Positions 1 to 9,500 of a DNA stretch of 64,000 nucleotides are shown here, piece after piece. Source of the DNA: Planctomycetota bacterium. Lineage in GTDB: Bacteria > Planctomycetota > UBA11346. The translations under genes and the position numbers were made by a program. The stretch is from the NCBI GenBank assembly GCA_013816485.1, contig JACDEI010000008.1, positions 22,798 to 86,797 of the forward strand, written 5' to 3'. The notes under the pieces were generated by a model. That model saw only the letters and a list, made by a program, of their open reading frames with translations. It made no database searches and was not told the origin of the DNA. Each line of letters begins with the position of its first letter. Position 1 is the first letter of the stretch.

Positions 1-82
1 AAACAGGGCTCGGCGGTCGGGGCGGCTGGCGCCGCCTGACTCGGGGCTGTGCCCCCAAACCCCCGCGACCTTTGTCGCCCTT

Positions 83-110
83 CATCCTGGCCGAAACGGC
101 CAGGATGTTT
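83..110 (+). terminator. Hairpin with short T-run, possible terminator
   Basis: A perfect 10-bp stem (CATCCTGGCC / GGCCAGGATG) encloses a GAAAC loop and is followed by TTT on the + strand. It could end a + strand gene lying before the window, and it faces the end of the minus-strand nuclease gene. Bases 1-167 hold no other recognisable feature. Confidence 0.4.
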
Positions 111-167
111 GCGTGATGGGCTGCGCCGCGGGCGCGCGACTGCCGCCAATGCGCCCGTCATCACGGT

Positions 168-2792
168 TCACCCGTTCGCGTCCAACGGCCGCGGCCACAG
201 CAACGCGGCCAGCCAGCGCGGCAGGCGCGGGAGGATGGTGAAGCGCGCGATGCTCGGATCGTGGTCACTGATCTGATCAGTGAATTCGCTGTTGCTGTGC
301 ACCACGTCGAATGCGGGCAGCAGCGCGCTCAGCGCCGGTGAGGCCAGCATATGATCCAGCGTCTGACTGTTGCCCTGGAAGACGTACGAGTAGCGCTCAG
401 CCTCCGGCAGCAGGCCATCCATCTGCCGCAGTCCCACTGCGGTCAGCGATTGTAGCGGGCTGCTCCACGAGAAGTCGTTGAGGTCACCCACCACCGCCAC
501 CAGCGCCTGCGGATCGGCATCCAGGATGCGATCGACGAAACCGGCGACCACCTGCGCCTGCGCCACGCGTTGCAGCTCGCTCACCAGCGTCGGCGGCTGG
601 TAACGACCGAACAGCGGCTGGTCGCCGCCTTTGGAATTCCAGTGGTTGGCGATCACGATCAGGTCGCGGCCATACACGCTGAAAGTAGCCGCCAGCGGTT
701 TACGGCTGTTGGTGAAAGCCGGATTGGTCGGATCGATGCGGCCTGGGTTCAAGCTGAGCGCACCATCGGCCAACACCTGCGTCGGTGTCAGGGCATCCCC
801 CGCGACGCCGGGTTTCAGCGTCAGCGGCGCGCGGTAGAGGAACGCTTGGCGGATGTTGCCACCGGGTTGACCACCGTCCTGCCGGTTCACCGGAGCGATC
901 TCCAGGTACTGGTAGGTCGGGCCGCCAAGCGCGGTGATGGCGGCGACCAGCGCGGCACCTGTTGGCGTGCCATCGACGGTGCCGTCATTGGTCGGACCGG
1001 AGGCGTCCTGGATCTCCTCCAACGCTACGATCGCGGGCGAGCCCAGCCGCTCGACGATGGCCCGCGCGTGATTGCTCACCCGCGGATCGGCAGGGAACAG
1101 GTTCTCGACGTTGATCGTGGCGATGCGCAGCAAACGCAGCGGTGCATGCAGCGGGTGATCCGGCAGCGTGGTGACTTCCTTGGTCAGGCCACCCCCGATG
1201 AGCGCCGGCAGCGGCTCGGTGTTGTAGATGCGGAAATTGTCGAAGTTGTAGTGCATGATGCCGACGATGCGTCCTGGAAAGAGGTCGCCGACGTTGGCCT
1301 GTGGCTCGCCATCCACCAGAAAGTCATCGATCTGCACACGTTCAGGATTGAAGTCGCTCACCGTCACCCGCGCACCGCCGCGAACGGTCCGGGAGGTCGC
1401 GCCAGCGCCAGCGTCCGGCAGCACCCACACCTCACCAAAACCATTGGTCGGACCCACCACCACGGCATCGTCGAGAGCGACGCGCATGCCTTCGAGTGAT
1501 TCGTAGAAGTCGATCCCGTCGTTCGCCGGATCGAAGACTCCCAGTGCGTCATCATCGATCACCATGACTGGCGGCAGCCGACCGGCCGCGCCGATCACCA
1601 CGGCACTCGGCAGCGGTTGAGCGCTGGCCAGGACCGACACCGTCACACCGCTGAGTTCGGTGAAGGACAAGCCATCGCCGCTGACACCGTCGGGAGAGAA
1701 TTCGACCACCCGTCCGCGCACCATCACCAGATCACCGACCGCTGCCGTCGGCACGACGCTGGTGAAGACGTAGATGCCCTCCGAGGTAGCTGGATCGGCG
1801 TCGGTCTGAGCGTCCGGTTCCTGCATCCAGAAACCCCGCCCATCGCGCGCGGTCACCACCGCATCCGCGACCAGCACCACCAGCCCGACCAGCGGCGAGG
1901 CATGGGCGGCGCCCTGGATATCATGGACTGCCACCGTCGGGATGTCGTCGTCGGCCACGGTGATGACCAGAGTCGCGTCCTGGTATCCATTCGCGCTAAT
2001 CGCCAGTGTCACCACCGCATCAGGTTCTTGGAGCGTGTCGTCGATGACCGGCACGATGAGCACGCCAGCGGTTTCTCCCACCGCCAACGTGATGGTGCCG
2101 CCGCCAATGGTTCCCGCCGGCGTCGCGGTGAGGGTGATCGTGCTTTCGACATCCGCGGTGCTGCGCGTCACATTCAGCACGATGGTGCCCGACGATTCCA
2201 GCGCGGTGGCAGGACCGGTCAGGCCAAGGCTCGGAGTGCCACCGCCCGCTGGTGAAATGCCGATGTGGTCGAATGAGTTGTTCGGGAAACCGTCCCACGA
2301 GACCGACGGTACGAAGGCATCGCCGGTCACGGTGTCATAGTCGGGATTAATTCTGCGACGCAGCGTGTTGTCGGCGGTGCTTTGGTCGCCGCTGCCCCAC
2401 TCGGCTCCTGGGTCGAAGCCCACTTGACCGATGCTGTCGACCACCGCGTTGTCGGACAGACGGCGTAGCACCAGCGCATCATCACCGTTCCACAGGCCCG
2501 AGCCGGTGGTGGCATCGGCCGCAGCGAGGATCGCGGGATCGGCGCTGGCGCTGGCAAAGACATAGACCTCACCCGCCGGCACTGTCATCGCGGGTACATG
2601 GTTGACGCTCGCGCTGGGGCTGCCGTTGAAATACACCTCGACGCGGTAGCCACTCAGATCGAGCGCCGCCGGACCCGGATTGGCGATCTCCACCGCCTTG
2701 TTGTTCGATGATCCTTCGATGTATTCGCTGAAATAGGGTTCCGCCGCGATCACGGCGAGTGGGGTGAGAGCAAGGAGCAGCAGGGTGCGCAT
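168..2792 (-). CDS. Secreted ExeM/NucH-type extracellular nuclease with lamin-tail domain
   Basis: The product is 874 aa with a signal peptide (about residues 1-17). Next comes a lamin-tail domain (about 18-130, EYIEGSSNNKAVEIANPG), a Calx-beta-like segment (about 195-285), an OB-like domain typical of NucH/ExeM proteins (about 290-420, GRGFWMQEPD), and a C-terminal endonuclease/exonuclease/phosphatase fold (about 550-865). Catalytic signatures of that fold are visible: ATINVENLF near 555, ALEEIQD, GDLND near 767 and SDHDP near 843. The family degrades extracellular DNA for phosphorus or biofilm remodelling. A CTGGAG sequence precedes the ATG on the minus strand. The exact substrate is not evident, but the family call is secure. 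Confidence 0.88.
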   Translation of the reverse strand: MRTLLLLALTPLAVIAAEPYFSEYIEGSSNNKAVEIANPGPAALDLSGYRVEVYFNGSPSASVNHVPAMTVPAGEVYVFASASADPAILAAADATTGSGLWNGDDALVLRRLSDNAVVDSIGQVGFDPGAEWGSGDQSTADNTLRRRINPDYDTVTGDAFVPSVSWDGFPNNSFDHIGISPAGGGTPSLGLTGPATALESSGTIVLNVTRSTADVESTITLTATPAGTIGGGTITLAVGETAGVLIVPVIDDTLQEPDAVVTLAISANGYQDATLVITVADDDIPTVAVHDIQGAAHASPLVGLVVLVADAVVTARDGRGFWMQEPDAQTDADPATSEGIYVFTSVVPTAAVGDLVMVRGRVVEFSPDGVSGDGLSFTELSGVTVSVLASAQPLPSAVVIGAAGRLPPVMVIDDDALGVFDPANDGIDFYESLEGMRVALDDAVVVGPTNGFGEVWVLPDAGAGATSRTVRGGARVTVSDFNPERVQIDDFLVDGEPQANVGDLFPGRIVGIMHYNFDNFRIYNTEPLPALIGGGLTKEVTTLPDHPLHAPLRLLRIATINVENLFPADPRVSNHARAIVERLGSPAIVALEEIQDASGPTNDGTVDGTPTGAALVAAITALGGPTYQYLEIAPVNRQDGGQPGGNIRQAFLYRAPLTLKPGVAGDALTPTQVLADGALSLNPGRIDPTNPAFTNSRKPLAATFSVYGRDLIVIANHWNSKGGDQPLFGRYQPPTLVSELQRVAQAQVVAGFVDRILDADPQALVAVVGDLNDFSWSSPLQSLTAVGLRQMDGLLPEAERYSYVFQGNSQTLDHMLASPALSALLPAFDVVHSNSEFTDQISDHDPSIARFTILPRLPRWLAALLWPRPLDANG

Positions 2793-2902
2793 GGGTAACT
2801 CCAGGGGTTGGGCCGGAACCTACCGGCGACCATGGGATCCAACACCCACGGATGAAGGGTATGCGCTGGGACGTGTGAACGGATCGACAACCGTGATGAC
2901 CG

Positions 2903-3118
2903 TCAAGCCATCTTATGCACGCTTCGCGGCTCGTTCACCGTAACGTTCGCCTGCTTCCATGCCTCCGCAAATGCCTCCGCAAACGCCTCCGCAAATGCCG
3001 TGCGCTTGGTGATCGCCGGATTGATGCGTGTTGAGACCACGCCTACCTCCAGGTAAACAGTGACGAATAGACGCGTTATTGCGCCTTTCCCATCCGCACT
3101 GATTGCCTCTTTGGCCAT
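2903..3118 (-). CDS. Small hypothetical ORF with AFAE repeats (doubtful)
   Basis: This 71-aa ORF fills the gap between the nuclease and the phosphatase. Its C-terminal half holds three AFAE units encoded by 12-bp direct repeats (GCCTCCGCAAAT type). There is no clear ribosome binding site, no recognised domain and no partner gene. It may be chance translation of a tandem repeat. I list it because nothing else explains the 335-bp gap. Confidence 0.22.
   Translation of the reverse strand: MAKEAISADGKGAITRLFVTVYLEVGVVSTRINPAITKRTAFAEAFAEAFAEAWKQANVTVNEPRSVHKMA
2959..2998. repeat. 12-bp tandem repeat, about 3.3 copies
   Basis: The unit ATGCCTCCGCAA repeats three times with a single change (ACGCCTCCGCAA) and then starts a fourth copy. 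It lies in an otherwise featureless intergenic gap, or inside the doubtful 71-aa ORF, where it would encode AFAE units. Confidence 0.8.
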
Positions 3119-3145
3119 CAGCGGTGGATGTTACCGTTCCGCACC

Positions 3146-3733
3146 ATGATCCGCCTATACGCCCTCATACTCGTGCCCTTCCTCGTGGCCGTCGTCCTGC
3201 AGGAAGGTTGGGCTGCCGATGCCCCGCGCATCCGCCCCCTCACCTGGGCCCAGCCAGTGATCGGCACGCAGCTCGCAAATTTCCATCAGGTATCGCCCGA
3301 GGTCTACCGCTCCGGCCAGCCCAAGGCGCGGGATCTGAAGCTGCTGGTCGAGCAGCTCGGCATCAAATCGGTGCTGACACTGCGCGATCTGCACAACGAC
3401 GATGACGAGGCGGAAGGCCTGCCGCTGGCGCTCTACCGTGTCGAGATGGAAGCCGACGATGTCGAGCCTGACAAAGTCGCGCGCGCGATGCAGATCATCA
3501 AGGACGCGCCGAAGCCGATCCTCATCCACTGCTGGCATGGTTCAGACCGCACTGGCTTGGTGATCGCGGCGTACCGCATCACCTTCCAGGGTTGGGATCC
3601 GACCGTCGCCGCCGATGAATTGGTGAACGGCGGCTTCGGCTATCACCACAAGATGTTTCCAGGCATCGCCGCGTGGTTGCGCTCGGGCGCACTCAAACCC
3701 GGCACCGCACCGCTCGCGCCGGCGAAGCCATGA
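3146..3733 (+). CDS. DSP/tyrosine-phosphatase family protein
   Basis: The product is 195 aa from the chosen start. It carries the CX5R phosphatase loop HCWHGSDRTG (Cys about 129, Arg about 135), the hallmark of cysteine-dependent dual-specificity phosphatases, and an upstream segment VYRSGQP typical of the bacterial DSP-like group. The N-terminus (MIRLYALILVPFLVAVVL) reads as a signal peptide or anchor, so I prefer the ATG at 3146 over the longer ORF start at 3128; neither has a strong ribosome binding site. The stop overlaps the next gene start by ATGA, indicating translational coupling with the glycosyltransferase. Substrate unknown: a phosphoprotein, phosphoinositide or phospholipid phosphate. 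Confidence 0.82.
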   Translation: MIRLYALILVPFLVAVVLQEGWAADAPRIRPLTWAQPVIGTQLANFHQVSPEVYRSGQPKARDLKLLVEQLGIKSVLTLRDLHNDDDEAEGLPLALYRVEMEADDVEPDKVARAMQIIKDAPKPILIHCWHGSDRTGLVIAAYRITFQGWDPTVAADELVNGGFGYHHKMFPGIAAWLRSGALKPGTAPLAPAKP

Positions 3734-4851
3734 GCATCAAGAAGATCGCCGTCCTCAGCGTCTCTGCCGGAGCCGGTCACGTGCGTGCGGCCGAGGCGCT
3801 GGTCGCCACGGCAAAACTGCATCATCCAGGCGTCGAGGCCATCCACCTTGATGTGATGGAGCTGGTGCCAAAGCTGTTTCGCAAGATCTACGCCGAGAAA
3901 TACGTCGACGTGGTCAACCGCCATCCGGCGTTGTGGGGCTACCTCTACCACACCGCCGACAAACAGCGCGACGACTCGATCATCACGCGGGTCCGTCGGG
4001 TGATCGAGAAGCTCAACACCCGCGGCCTGGTGAAGAAGCTGGAAGAGCTGCAACCCGACGCGGTGATCTGCACACATTTCCTGCCGGCGCAAATCCTCTC
4101 GCGGATGATCGCCAAGAAGAAGTGGTCGACACCGGTATGGACGGTGGTCACCGACTTCGATGTGCATGCGCTGTGGGTCCATCAACACCTGACTGGTTAT
4201 TGTGCCGCCGCAGAGGAGATCGCCTGGCGCATGCGTGAACGCGGCCTAGCCGACACCCGTATCGAGGTCACTGGCATCCCGATCATGCCGGTATTCGCCG
4301 AACAACGGTCGCGTGAGGTCTGTGCGAAGGAGGCCGGCATTGATCCGAAGCGCACCACGCTGTTGGTGATGTCTGGTGGTTTGGGCGTTGGCGCCATCGA
4401 TCAGTTGTGTGAACGCATCCTCGCCATCCCTGGGGATCATCAGGTGTTAGCGCTGGCGGGGAAGAACGCCGCGCTGCTCGACAAGCTCAAAGCCATCGCG
4501 GCGAAACATCCTGGGCGGTTCTTCCCGCAAGGATTCACCCGCACTATCGAACGGTTGATGACCTGCGCCGATCTGGCGGTGACCAAACCTGGTGGGCTCA
4601 CCACCTCCGAATGTTTGGCCGTCGGCCTGCCGATGCTGGTGGTCTCACCGATCCCAGGGCAGGAGGAGCGCAACACCGACTACCTGCTGGAAGCTGGTGC
4701 GGCGCTCAAGGCGCATGACTTGGCCGGGGTCGATTTCCGCGTGCGGCAGTTGCTCGCCGAGCCCTCGCGCTTGGCGACGCTGCGGCTACGCGCCCGCGCC
4801 ATCGCCACGCCGCAGGCGGCGCAGACGGTGCTGCGGCATGTCCTTGGCTGA
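3730..4851 (+). CDS. MGDG-synthase/UgtP-like glycosyltransferase
   Basis: The product is 373 aa starting at the ATG that overlaps the phosphatase stop (ATGA). The N-terminus SVSAGAGHVRAAEAL matches the glycine-rich loop of the MGDG synthase N-terminal domain. The C-terminal half has the GT28-type UDP-sugar site (TKPGGLTTSECLAVGLPML, about residues 285-303). Such enzymes glycosylate diacylglycerol at the membrane, giving glucosyl- or galactosyl-diacylglycerol. Coupling to a lipid-phosphatase-like partner supports a role in membrane lipid metabolism, which is an inference. The longer ORF start at 3673 lies inside the phosphatase gene and is not needed. Confidence 0.85.
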   Translation: MSIKKIAVLSVSAGAGHVRAAEALVATAKLHHPGVEAIHLDVMELVPKLFRKIYAEKYVDVVNRHPALWGYLYHTADKQRDDSIITRVRRVIEKLNTRGLVKKLEELQPDAVICTHFLPAQILSRMIAKKKWSTPVWTVVTDFDVHALWVHQHLTGYCAAAEEIAWRMRERGLADTRIEVTGIPIMPVFAEQRSREVCAKEAGIDPKRTTLLVMSGGLGVGAIDQLCERILAIPGDHQVLALAGKNAALLDKLKAIAAKHPGRFFPQGFTRTIERLMTCADLAVTKPGGLTTSECLAVGLPMLVVSPIPGQEERNTDYLLEAGAALKAHDLAGVDFRVRQLLAEPSRLATLRLRARAIATPQAAQTVLRHVLG

Positions 4852-4936
4852 GCACGACACCCTCCCGGTGTGATGGCGCAGAGTGATGGCGCAGCGCACT
4901 GGCGTGCGATCAGATCGCCTCGCACCCCGTCGACCA

Positions 4937-4950
4937 AATCTAGACAAGTG
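4937..4950 (+). promoter_or_regulatory. Possible GntR-type operator half-site upstream of the glycosidase
   Basis: AAATCTAGACAAGT lies 58 nt before the glycosidase start. It contains CTAGAC followed by AAG, resembling one half of the GT-N-TA-N-AC core bound by GntR-family regulators. A GntR/LacI-type regulator is encoded just downstream of the glycosidase. The match is partial and the assignment is tentative. Confidence 0.2.
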
Positions 4951-5007
4951 TCCGACAGAGCGGTCACAGACCCGCTCAAACCGCACTACATGATCATCGG
5001 AGTGTCC

Positions 5008-7671
5008 ATGTCCCGTCGCCTGCCTGCCCTGATCCTGTCCCTTGCCGTCTTCGCCGTCGTAGGTGCCGCCGACCAACCCGCCGTGAAGCGTACTGACGAG
5101 GTGCGAGAACCGGGACTGCCATTCGCTACCACGGTGATGGTGGAGAACACCGCGGCGACTGCAGTGACCGTGAGCGCCACCTGGACCCTCCAGGCCAATC
5201 CGCTCTATATCGACCAAGCGATCCCTGACCCACAACTCGGCATCGACCACGCGCTCGGCGCGCGTTGCACGCTCATGGTCGACGGCGCAGACCGTGGCGA
5301 TCCGTTGCTCTGCGATGGTGACGACACCAGTGGTTACCAGACGCCGTGGGGCAAGGTCGGCGAAGCGGTCGCCACCATCGACCTGGGCACCAGCCGTCCG
5401 ATCTCTGCTGTGCGTTGGATCGCCGGCGACGCCAACTGGATCTTCCAGGCGGATGTGTCGACCTCGATCGATGGCAGCACCTGGACGCCGGTCGCCGGTG
5501 CGCAGGGCGTGGCGATGAAGGGCAAGTGGGGCGGACCGCACGCGCTCCCGTGGTCGGTGCCGGTCAGCGCGCGGCATCTGCGCCTGCGCTTCCACAACGG
5601 CGGCGCCAAGGTCGACAACCTGCGCCTGCCGACGACCATTCAGGTTTATGATGGCGTCGCCAACGACACCATCGCGGTGCCGAACGTCGGGCCGGTGATC
5701 GCACGCGGCACCACCAACGCCACGATTCCACCCAAGGAAACCGCTGGTTTGGCGCTCACTGGAAGCGAGCAACTGAAAACCGGTGCGTACCTGCTTGGTC
5801 TCGACTTGACGATTGCTGGCCGACGCGAGGTGCGTTGGTCACATGTGTTCGTCTTGCCGAGCGACCAGGTGCCCGCCGGGCGAGCGCGCCGATTCGGCGT
5901 CAACGCTTCCCAGGCCGAACTCGCTGCCAGCATGCGCCGCTGCGGTTTCGGCTGGGTGCGTTTCGAGAACGCCAAGTGGATGATGTTCATGCCCAAGGCA
6001 GATCACGCCGCCTTCGACGGCTCGGTCGGCCCGTGGCACGTGAACCTCGACGGGATCTTCGACACCTACCGCAGCAACGACATCAACGTCCTGCCCTACG
6101 TCTTCCAGACGCCGGAGTACGCAACCTCCGCTCCGGCGAACGTGAAGCAGAACCGCTCCGGCTGGCCGCCAAAGAATCCGGCCGACTACGGCGAGGCGGT
6201 GTTCCAACTCGTCGCGCGTTTCGGTTCGCAGAAGGTCGAAGCGACCCAACTCAAGTCGTCGGACAAGAAAAGTGGACTCGGACTGATGCAGGCGGTCGAA
6301 CTGTGGAACGAACCGAACCTCACCGCCGCCAGTTGGGGACCGTTCGTCGGTCCCATCACCCAATACTTCGACGTGCTGCGCGCCGGCATCGAAGGCTCAC
6401 GTCGCGCCGATCCCAAACTGCCGGTGAGCGCCGCCGGCTGGGCCGGCATCGATCTGGAGATCGTCGCGCAACTGGCCGAGCACAAGTACGCCGACGGCAA
6501 GACGCCGCTCGATCTCATCGACATCATCAACGTGCATTTTTACAGCGGCCGCGAAGAGCCGGAGATCTGCGGTTGGGATCCCAACGTCGATCGCAATGGT
6601 CCATCGCATCGTGGTGACACCTACCCAGAGCAGTTGGAAGCGCTGGTGGCCTGGCGTGACCTGCACAAACCCGGCGCGGAGATCTGGCTGACCGAGATCG
6701 GCAACGATGTCGGCGGACCGATGGGCCGCAGCGAACGCCATCAGGCGGCAAAGGTCCCGCGCGGCATCATGCTGGCGCTCGCCGCCGGCATCGAACGGGT
6801 GTTCATCTACCGCGAAAAAGGCAGCGATCCGGCACAACACGCTGGCGCCGGTCTGCTGCGTAACGACGGCAGCATCCGTCCCGTGTGGCTGACCACCGCG
6901 ACCATGATCCGTCAGCTCCAGGGCATTGACGGACGTGCTGTGCGTCTGCCGCATGCCGATCCGAATGTCTGGGCCTTCCTGTGGCAGGACGGTGAACGTC
7001 GCGTCGTGAGCGCATGGACGCTGGGCACAGATACGAAGCTCGGGCTCGACCTGGGAAGCGCGGCGGTGTGCGATGCGTTCGGCCATGTCAGTACCGGCAA
7101 CGCCGCCGACGTCATGCTCGGGTATGCGCCCACCTACCTGACGCTCAGCAGCGCGACGCCGACGCTGACCAGGCTGATCTCTGAAGGCAAGGCGCGCGAT
7201 GCGACGCGCACGGCGGAACGCGTCCGCTTGGATAAGGTGGTCACCCGCGCCTTCGACTTCGGCACCACCGAACACGTCGGTGTGCTCAAGGGCCTCGGCC
7301 TACCGCGCCGCTTCACCGCCATCGGCAAGGACACGCTGTGGAGCGACAGCGCCGGCTTCGGTTTCCTACAACCGGCGGCGCAGGTGGAGGACACCCACTG
7401 GATCGGCAGCGCGCTCGACCGCGATGGCGTGAAGGTGGCGAAGGACGCGGTGTTCCGCATCCGTGTCCCCGCCGGTCGCCAGCGCGTGAAACTGTCGGCC
7501 ACGCCGATGGGCGATGGCAATCTGACGGCGACGATCGCCGACCAGAAGCTGACCATCACCAAGCAGCAGACGACCGCCGAGGTGGTGATCGATGGCGGCA
7601 AGGACCTAGATCTAGCGCTCGGCGACTGGGGCATCCTGCGTTGGCTGACAGTGGTGCCGGAAAAACCCTGA
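5008..7671 (+). CDS. Secreted clan-A-like glycoside hydrolase with discoidin-like domain
   Basis: The product is 887 aa from the ATG at 5008, preceded by GGAG and starting a clear signal peptide (MSRRLPALILSLAVFAVVGA). The longer ORF start at 4870 would bury this peptide. An F5/8 type C-like jelly-roll (about residues 80-220) precedes a TIM-barrel region. In the barrel, LWNEPN (Glu about 435) and WLTEIGND (Glu about 563) fit the acid/base and nucleophile of clan GH-A enzymes such as GH39 or GH5-like families. The rest looks like beta-sandwich. It probably hydrolyses a plant or algal polysaccharide outside the cytoplasm. The adjacent GntR/LacI regulator suggests substrate-induced expression. 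The exact GH family is not resolved. Confidence 0.75.
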   Translation: MSRRLPALILSLAVFAVVGAADQPAVKRTDEVREPGLPFATTVMVENTAATAVTVSATWTLQANPLYIDQAIPDPQLGIDHALGARCTLMVDGADRGDPLLCDGDDTSGYQTPWGKVGEAVATIDLGTSRPISAVRWIAGDANWIFQADVSTSIDGSTWTPVAGAQGVAMKGKWGGPHALPWSVPVSARHLRLRFHNGGAKVDNLRLPTTIQVYDGVANDTIAVPNVGPVIARGTTNATIPPKETAGLALTGSEQLKTGAYLLGLDLTIAGRREVRWSHVFVLPSDQVPAGRARRFGVNASQAELAASMRRCGFGWVRFENAKWMMFMPKADHAAFDGSVGPWHVNLDGIFDTYRSNDINVLPYVFQTPEYATSAPANVKQNRSGWPPKNPADYGEAVFQLVARFGSQKVEATQLKSSDKKSGLGLMQAVELWNEPNLTAASWGPFVGPITQYFDVLRAGIEGSRRADPKLPVSAAGWAGIDLEIVAQLAEHKYADGKTPLDLIDIINVHFYSGREEPEICGWDPNVDRNGPSHRGDTYPEQLEALVAWRDLHKPGAEIWLTEIGNDVGGPMGRSERHQAAKVPRGIMLALAAGIERVFIYREKGSDPAQHAGAGLLRNDGSIRPVWLTTATMIRQLQGIDGRAVRLPHADPNVWAFLWQDGERRVVSAWTLGTDTKLGLDLGSAAVCDAFGHVSTGNAADVMLGYAPTYLTLSSATPTLTRLISEGKARDATRTAERVRLDKVVTRAFDFGTTEHVGVLKGLGLPRRFTAIGKDTLWSDSAGFGFLQPAAQVEDTHWIGSALDRDGVKVAKDAVFRIRVPAGRQRVKLSATPMGDGNLTATIADQKLTITKQQTTAEVVIDGGKDLDLALGDWGILRWLTVVPEKP

Positions 7672-7751
7672 GGTCAGACTGATCGATCTGAGCAGTGGCA
7701 CCTCGATGCCTGTCGATCTAGGAAAGCATTGAACGTCAATCGGCGACGACC

Positions 7752-7777
7752 TCCCGGGCTCGCCGGCGAGCCCGGGA
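7752..7777. promoter_or_regulatory. Perfect 26-bp palindrome upstream of GntR/LacI regulator
   Basis: TCCCGGGCTCGCC followed directly by GGCGAGCCCGGGA is a 26-bp palindrome with no mismatch. It lies between the glycosidase stop and the regulator start. As RNA it could end the glycosidase transcript, but there is no T-run. As DNA it could be an autoregulatory operator. Confidence 0.45.
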
Positions 7778-7819
7778 AGTAAGGCACCTGGGCACAGGGA
7801 TTGCCGTGGGGGCAACGAC

Positions 7820-8956
7820 GTGACGATCCCACCCATGGCATCGCGGGGACCGTACAACGCCAAGGCCGTACGCTTGGCGGATCAACTGGCTGGTGAGGTG
7901 CGCCGCGGGCGCTATCTGGGCGGCAGCCACTTGCCGGCCGAGCGTGTGCTGGCGAACGACTACGGTGCCGCACGCGAGACCATCCGCCGTGCGGTCGCGT
8001 TGCTGGAACAACGCCGCATCCTGCGCCGAGTGCCGCACCGTGGCGTAATGGTGCTTGGCGCCGACGCGCCGACGGTCAGCAATGTCCCGCGCAAGCTGCG
8101 CACCATCGCGGTGGTGCTGGCGAGCGAACCCGACACCGGCATGAACCTGATCCAGGCCGGCGTGCGCGACTACGCCCGCGAACGTGGCTACGATGTGCGC
8201 GCGATCATCTCACCCGATGATCCCGAACGGCCGTTCCAGGTGCTCGACCGTTTCGACGCTGCTGGCATCGACGGCGCGATCGTGCTGCCCTACCCAGGAC
8301 GCGAACACCGCGAGGTGCTGGAGCGCCTGTGGCCACGCGGCCTGCCAGTGGTGTGTGTCGAGCGCCGCAGTGCTGCGCTCAAGGTCCCCTCGGTCGAGAT
8401 CGACAATGCCGCCGGCATGTACCGCGCCGTCCGTCACCTGCTGGTGAATCATCGCCGGCCGGTGTGGTACCTCAGCCTGCGGCCAGGGCACCACACCGAC
8501 CGCATGCGGTATGACGGCTATTGCCGCGCGATGACCGATGCCGGCTATGGCGACCTGATCACCGCGCGCACCGTCTGGCATCCGTGGACCACCGATGATC
8601 CGCGCTACTGGCACGCGCATAATCCGTGGCAGCAGGGGTACGAGGTCGCGCAACAGCTCTTCGCCAACAACGAACGCTTCTGGTCGGTGGCGTGTCTGAA
8701 GGACGACATCGCCTGGGGTGTTTACCGTGCCGCCAACGAACGCGGACTATCCATCGGCCGCGAGGTGATGGTCACCGGCTTCGACGATCATCCGTACGCC
8801 GTCGAACTCGATCCACCGCTGACCACCGTGCGCCAACCGTTTCGCGACAAGGGCTATCAGGCCGCGCGCCTGCTCGACCGCGCGATGGTCGATGGCTTCC
8901 ATGCACCGGTGCAGGTGACACTCGGCGTCGAACTGGTCGTGCGTCGCTCGGGCTGA
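7820..8956 (+). CDS. GntR-LacI hybrid (AraR-like) transcriptional regulator
   Basis: The product is 378 aa. The N-terminal 75 residues form a GntR winged helix (LADQLAGEVRRGRYLGGSHL and ETIRRAVALLEQ). The rest is a LacI/periplasmic-binding-like effector domain (KLRTIAVVLASEPDTGMNL through VTGFDDHPYAVELDPPLTTV). This architecture is that of AraR-type sugar-responsive repressors. It sits 148 nt downstream of a secreted glycosidase that it may control. No convincing ribosome binding site was seen, and the ATG at 7835 is an alternative start. It ends 1 nt from the convergent CBM-like gene. Confidence 0.85.
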   Translation: MTIPPMASRGPYNAKAVRLADQLAGEVRRGRYLGGSHLPAERVLANDYGAARETIRRAVALLEQRRILRRVPHRGVMVLGADAPTVSNVPRKLRTIAVVLASEPDTGMNLIQAGVRDYARERGYDVRAIISPDDPERPFQVLDRFDAAGIDGAIVLPYPGREHREVLERLWPRGLPVVCVERRSAALKVPSVEIDNAAGMYRAVRHLLVNHRRPVWYLSLRPGHHTDRMRYDGYCRAMTDAGYGDLITARTVWHPWTTDDPRYWHAHNPWQQGYEVAQQLFANNERFWSVACLKDDIAWGVYRAANERGLSIGREVMVTGFDDHPYAVELDPPLTTVRQPFRDKGYQAARLLDRAMVDGFHAPVQVTLGVELVVRRSG

Positions 8957-8957
8957 G

Positions 8958-9500
8958 TCACTTCACCGGCGTCAACAACACCTGCCGCAGGTCCATCACC
9001 GCTACGCCGGGTTTGGTCTTGGGCTTCACGCTCAGGGTGATCAGGCCGGCCTCGCCGATGGTGATCTGGCCGATGCTGCGTTTGACGAAATTCTGGAAGT
9101 GGCCGGTATCCTCGACAGTGAAGGTCACCGCTTGCGCGCCGATGGTCACCGCGACCTCGGCACCGCCACTACCCTTGCCGCAACCTTGCAGGACTTCGAT
9201 CGCGAAGGTGCCGGGTTTGGCGACCGCGAAGGTCCAACTGACCCAGTCGTCTTGTTTGGTCCAGTAGCCGATGGTGTTCTTGTGCGGCTGGGGTTCGTAG
9301 CGCACGGTCGTGCCGTGGATGGTCACGTCGCGGGCGTGCAGCAGGACGGAGCCGTCCTCCGCCTGGGTGATGCTCGCCGGCGAGGGCATGGGCGGGTTGG
9401 CCGGGGTGCCCTCGGGTTGAGCATCGGCAGCCGACAAGGCGGCGGCACCCAGGCTGACGCCCAGGGCAAGGATCATGAGCAGGCTGGCGGTGCGTTTCAT
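8958..9500 (-). CDS. Secreted CBM-like (galactose-binding-fold) protein
   Basis: The product is 180 aa with a signal peptide (MKRTASLLMILALGVSLGAAA). The body resembles the small jelly-roll domain often found at the C-terminus of planctomycete sulfatases: IGYWTKQDDWVSWTFAVAKP and a C-terminal DLRQVLLTP. It binds ligands and shows no catalytic residues. Its ATG overlaps the stop of the dienelactone hydrolase gene (ATGA on the minus strand), so the two are translationally coupled. It may be a free-standing carbohydrate-binding protein. Confidence 0.65.
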   Translation of the reverse strand: MKRTASLLMILALGVSLGAAALSAADAQPEGTPANPPMPSPASITQAEDGSVLLHARDVTIHGTTVRYEPQPHKNTIGYWTKQDDWVSWTFAVAKPGTFAIEVLQGCGKGSGGAEVAVTIGAQAVTFTVEDTGHFQNFVKRSIGQITIGEAGLITLSVKPKTKPGVAVMDLRQVLLTPVK

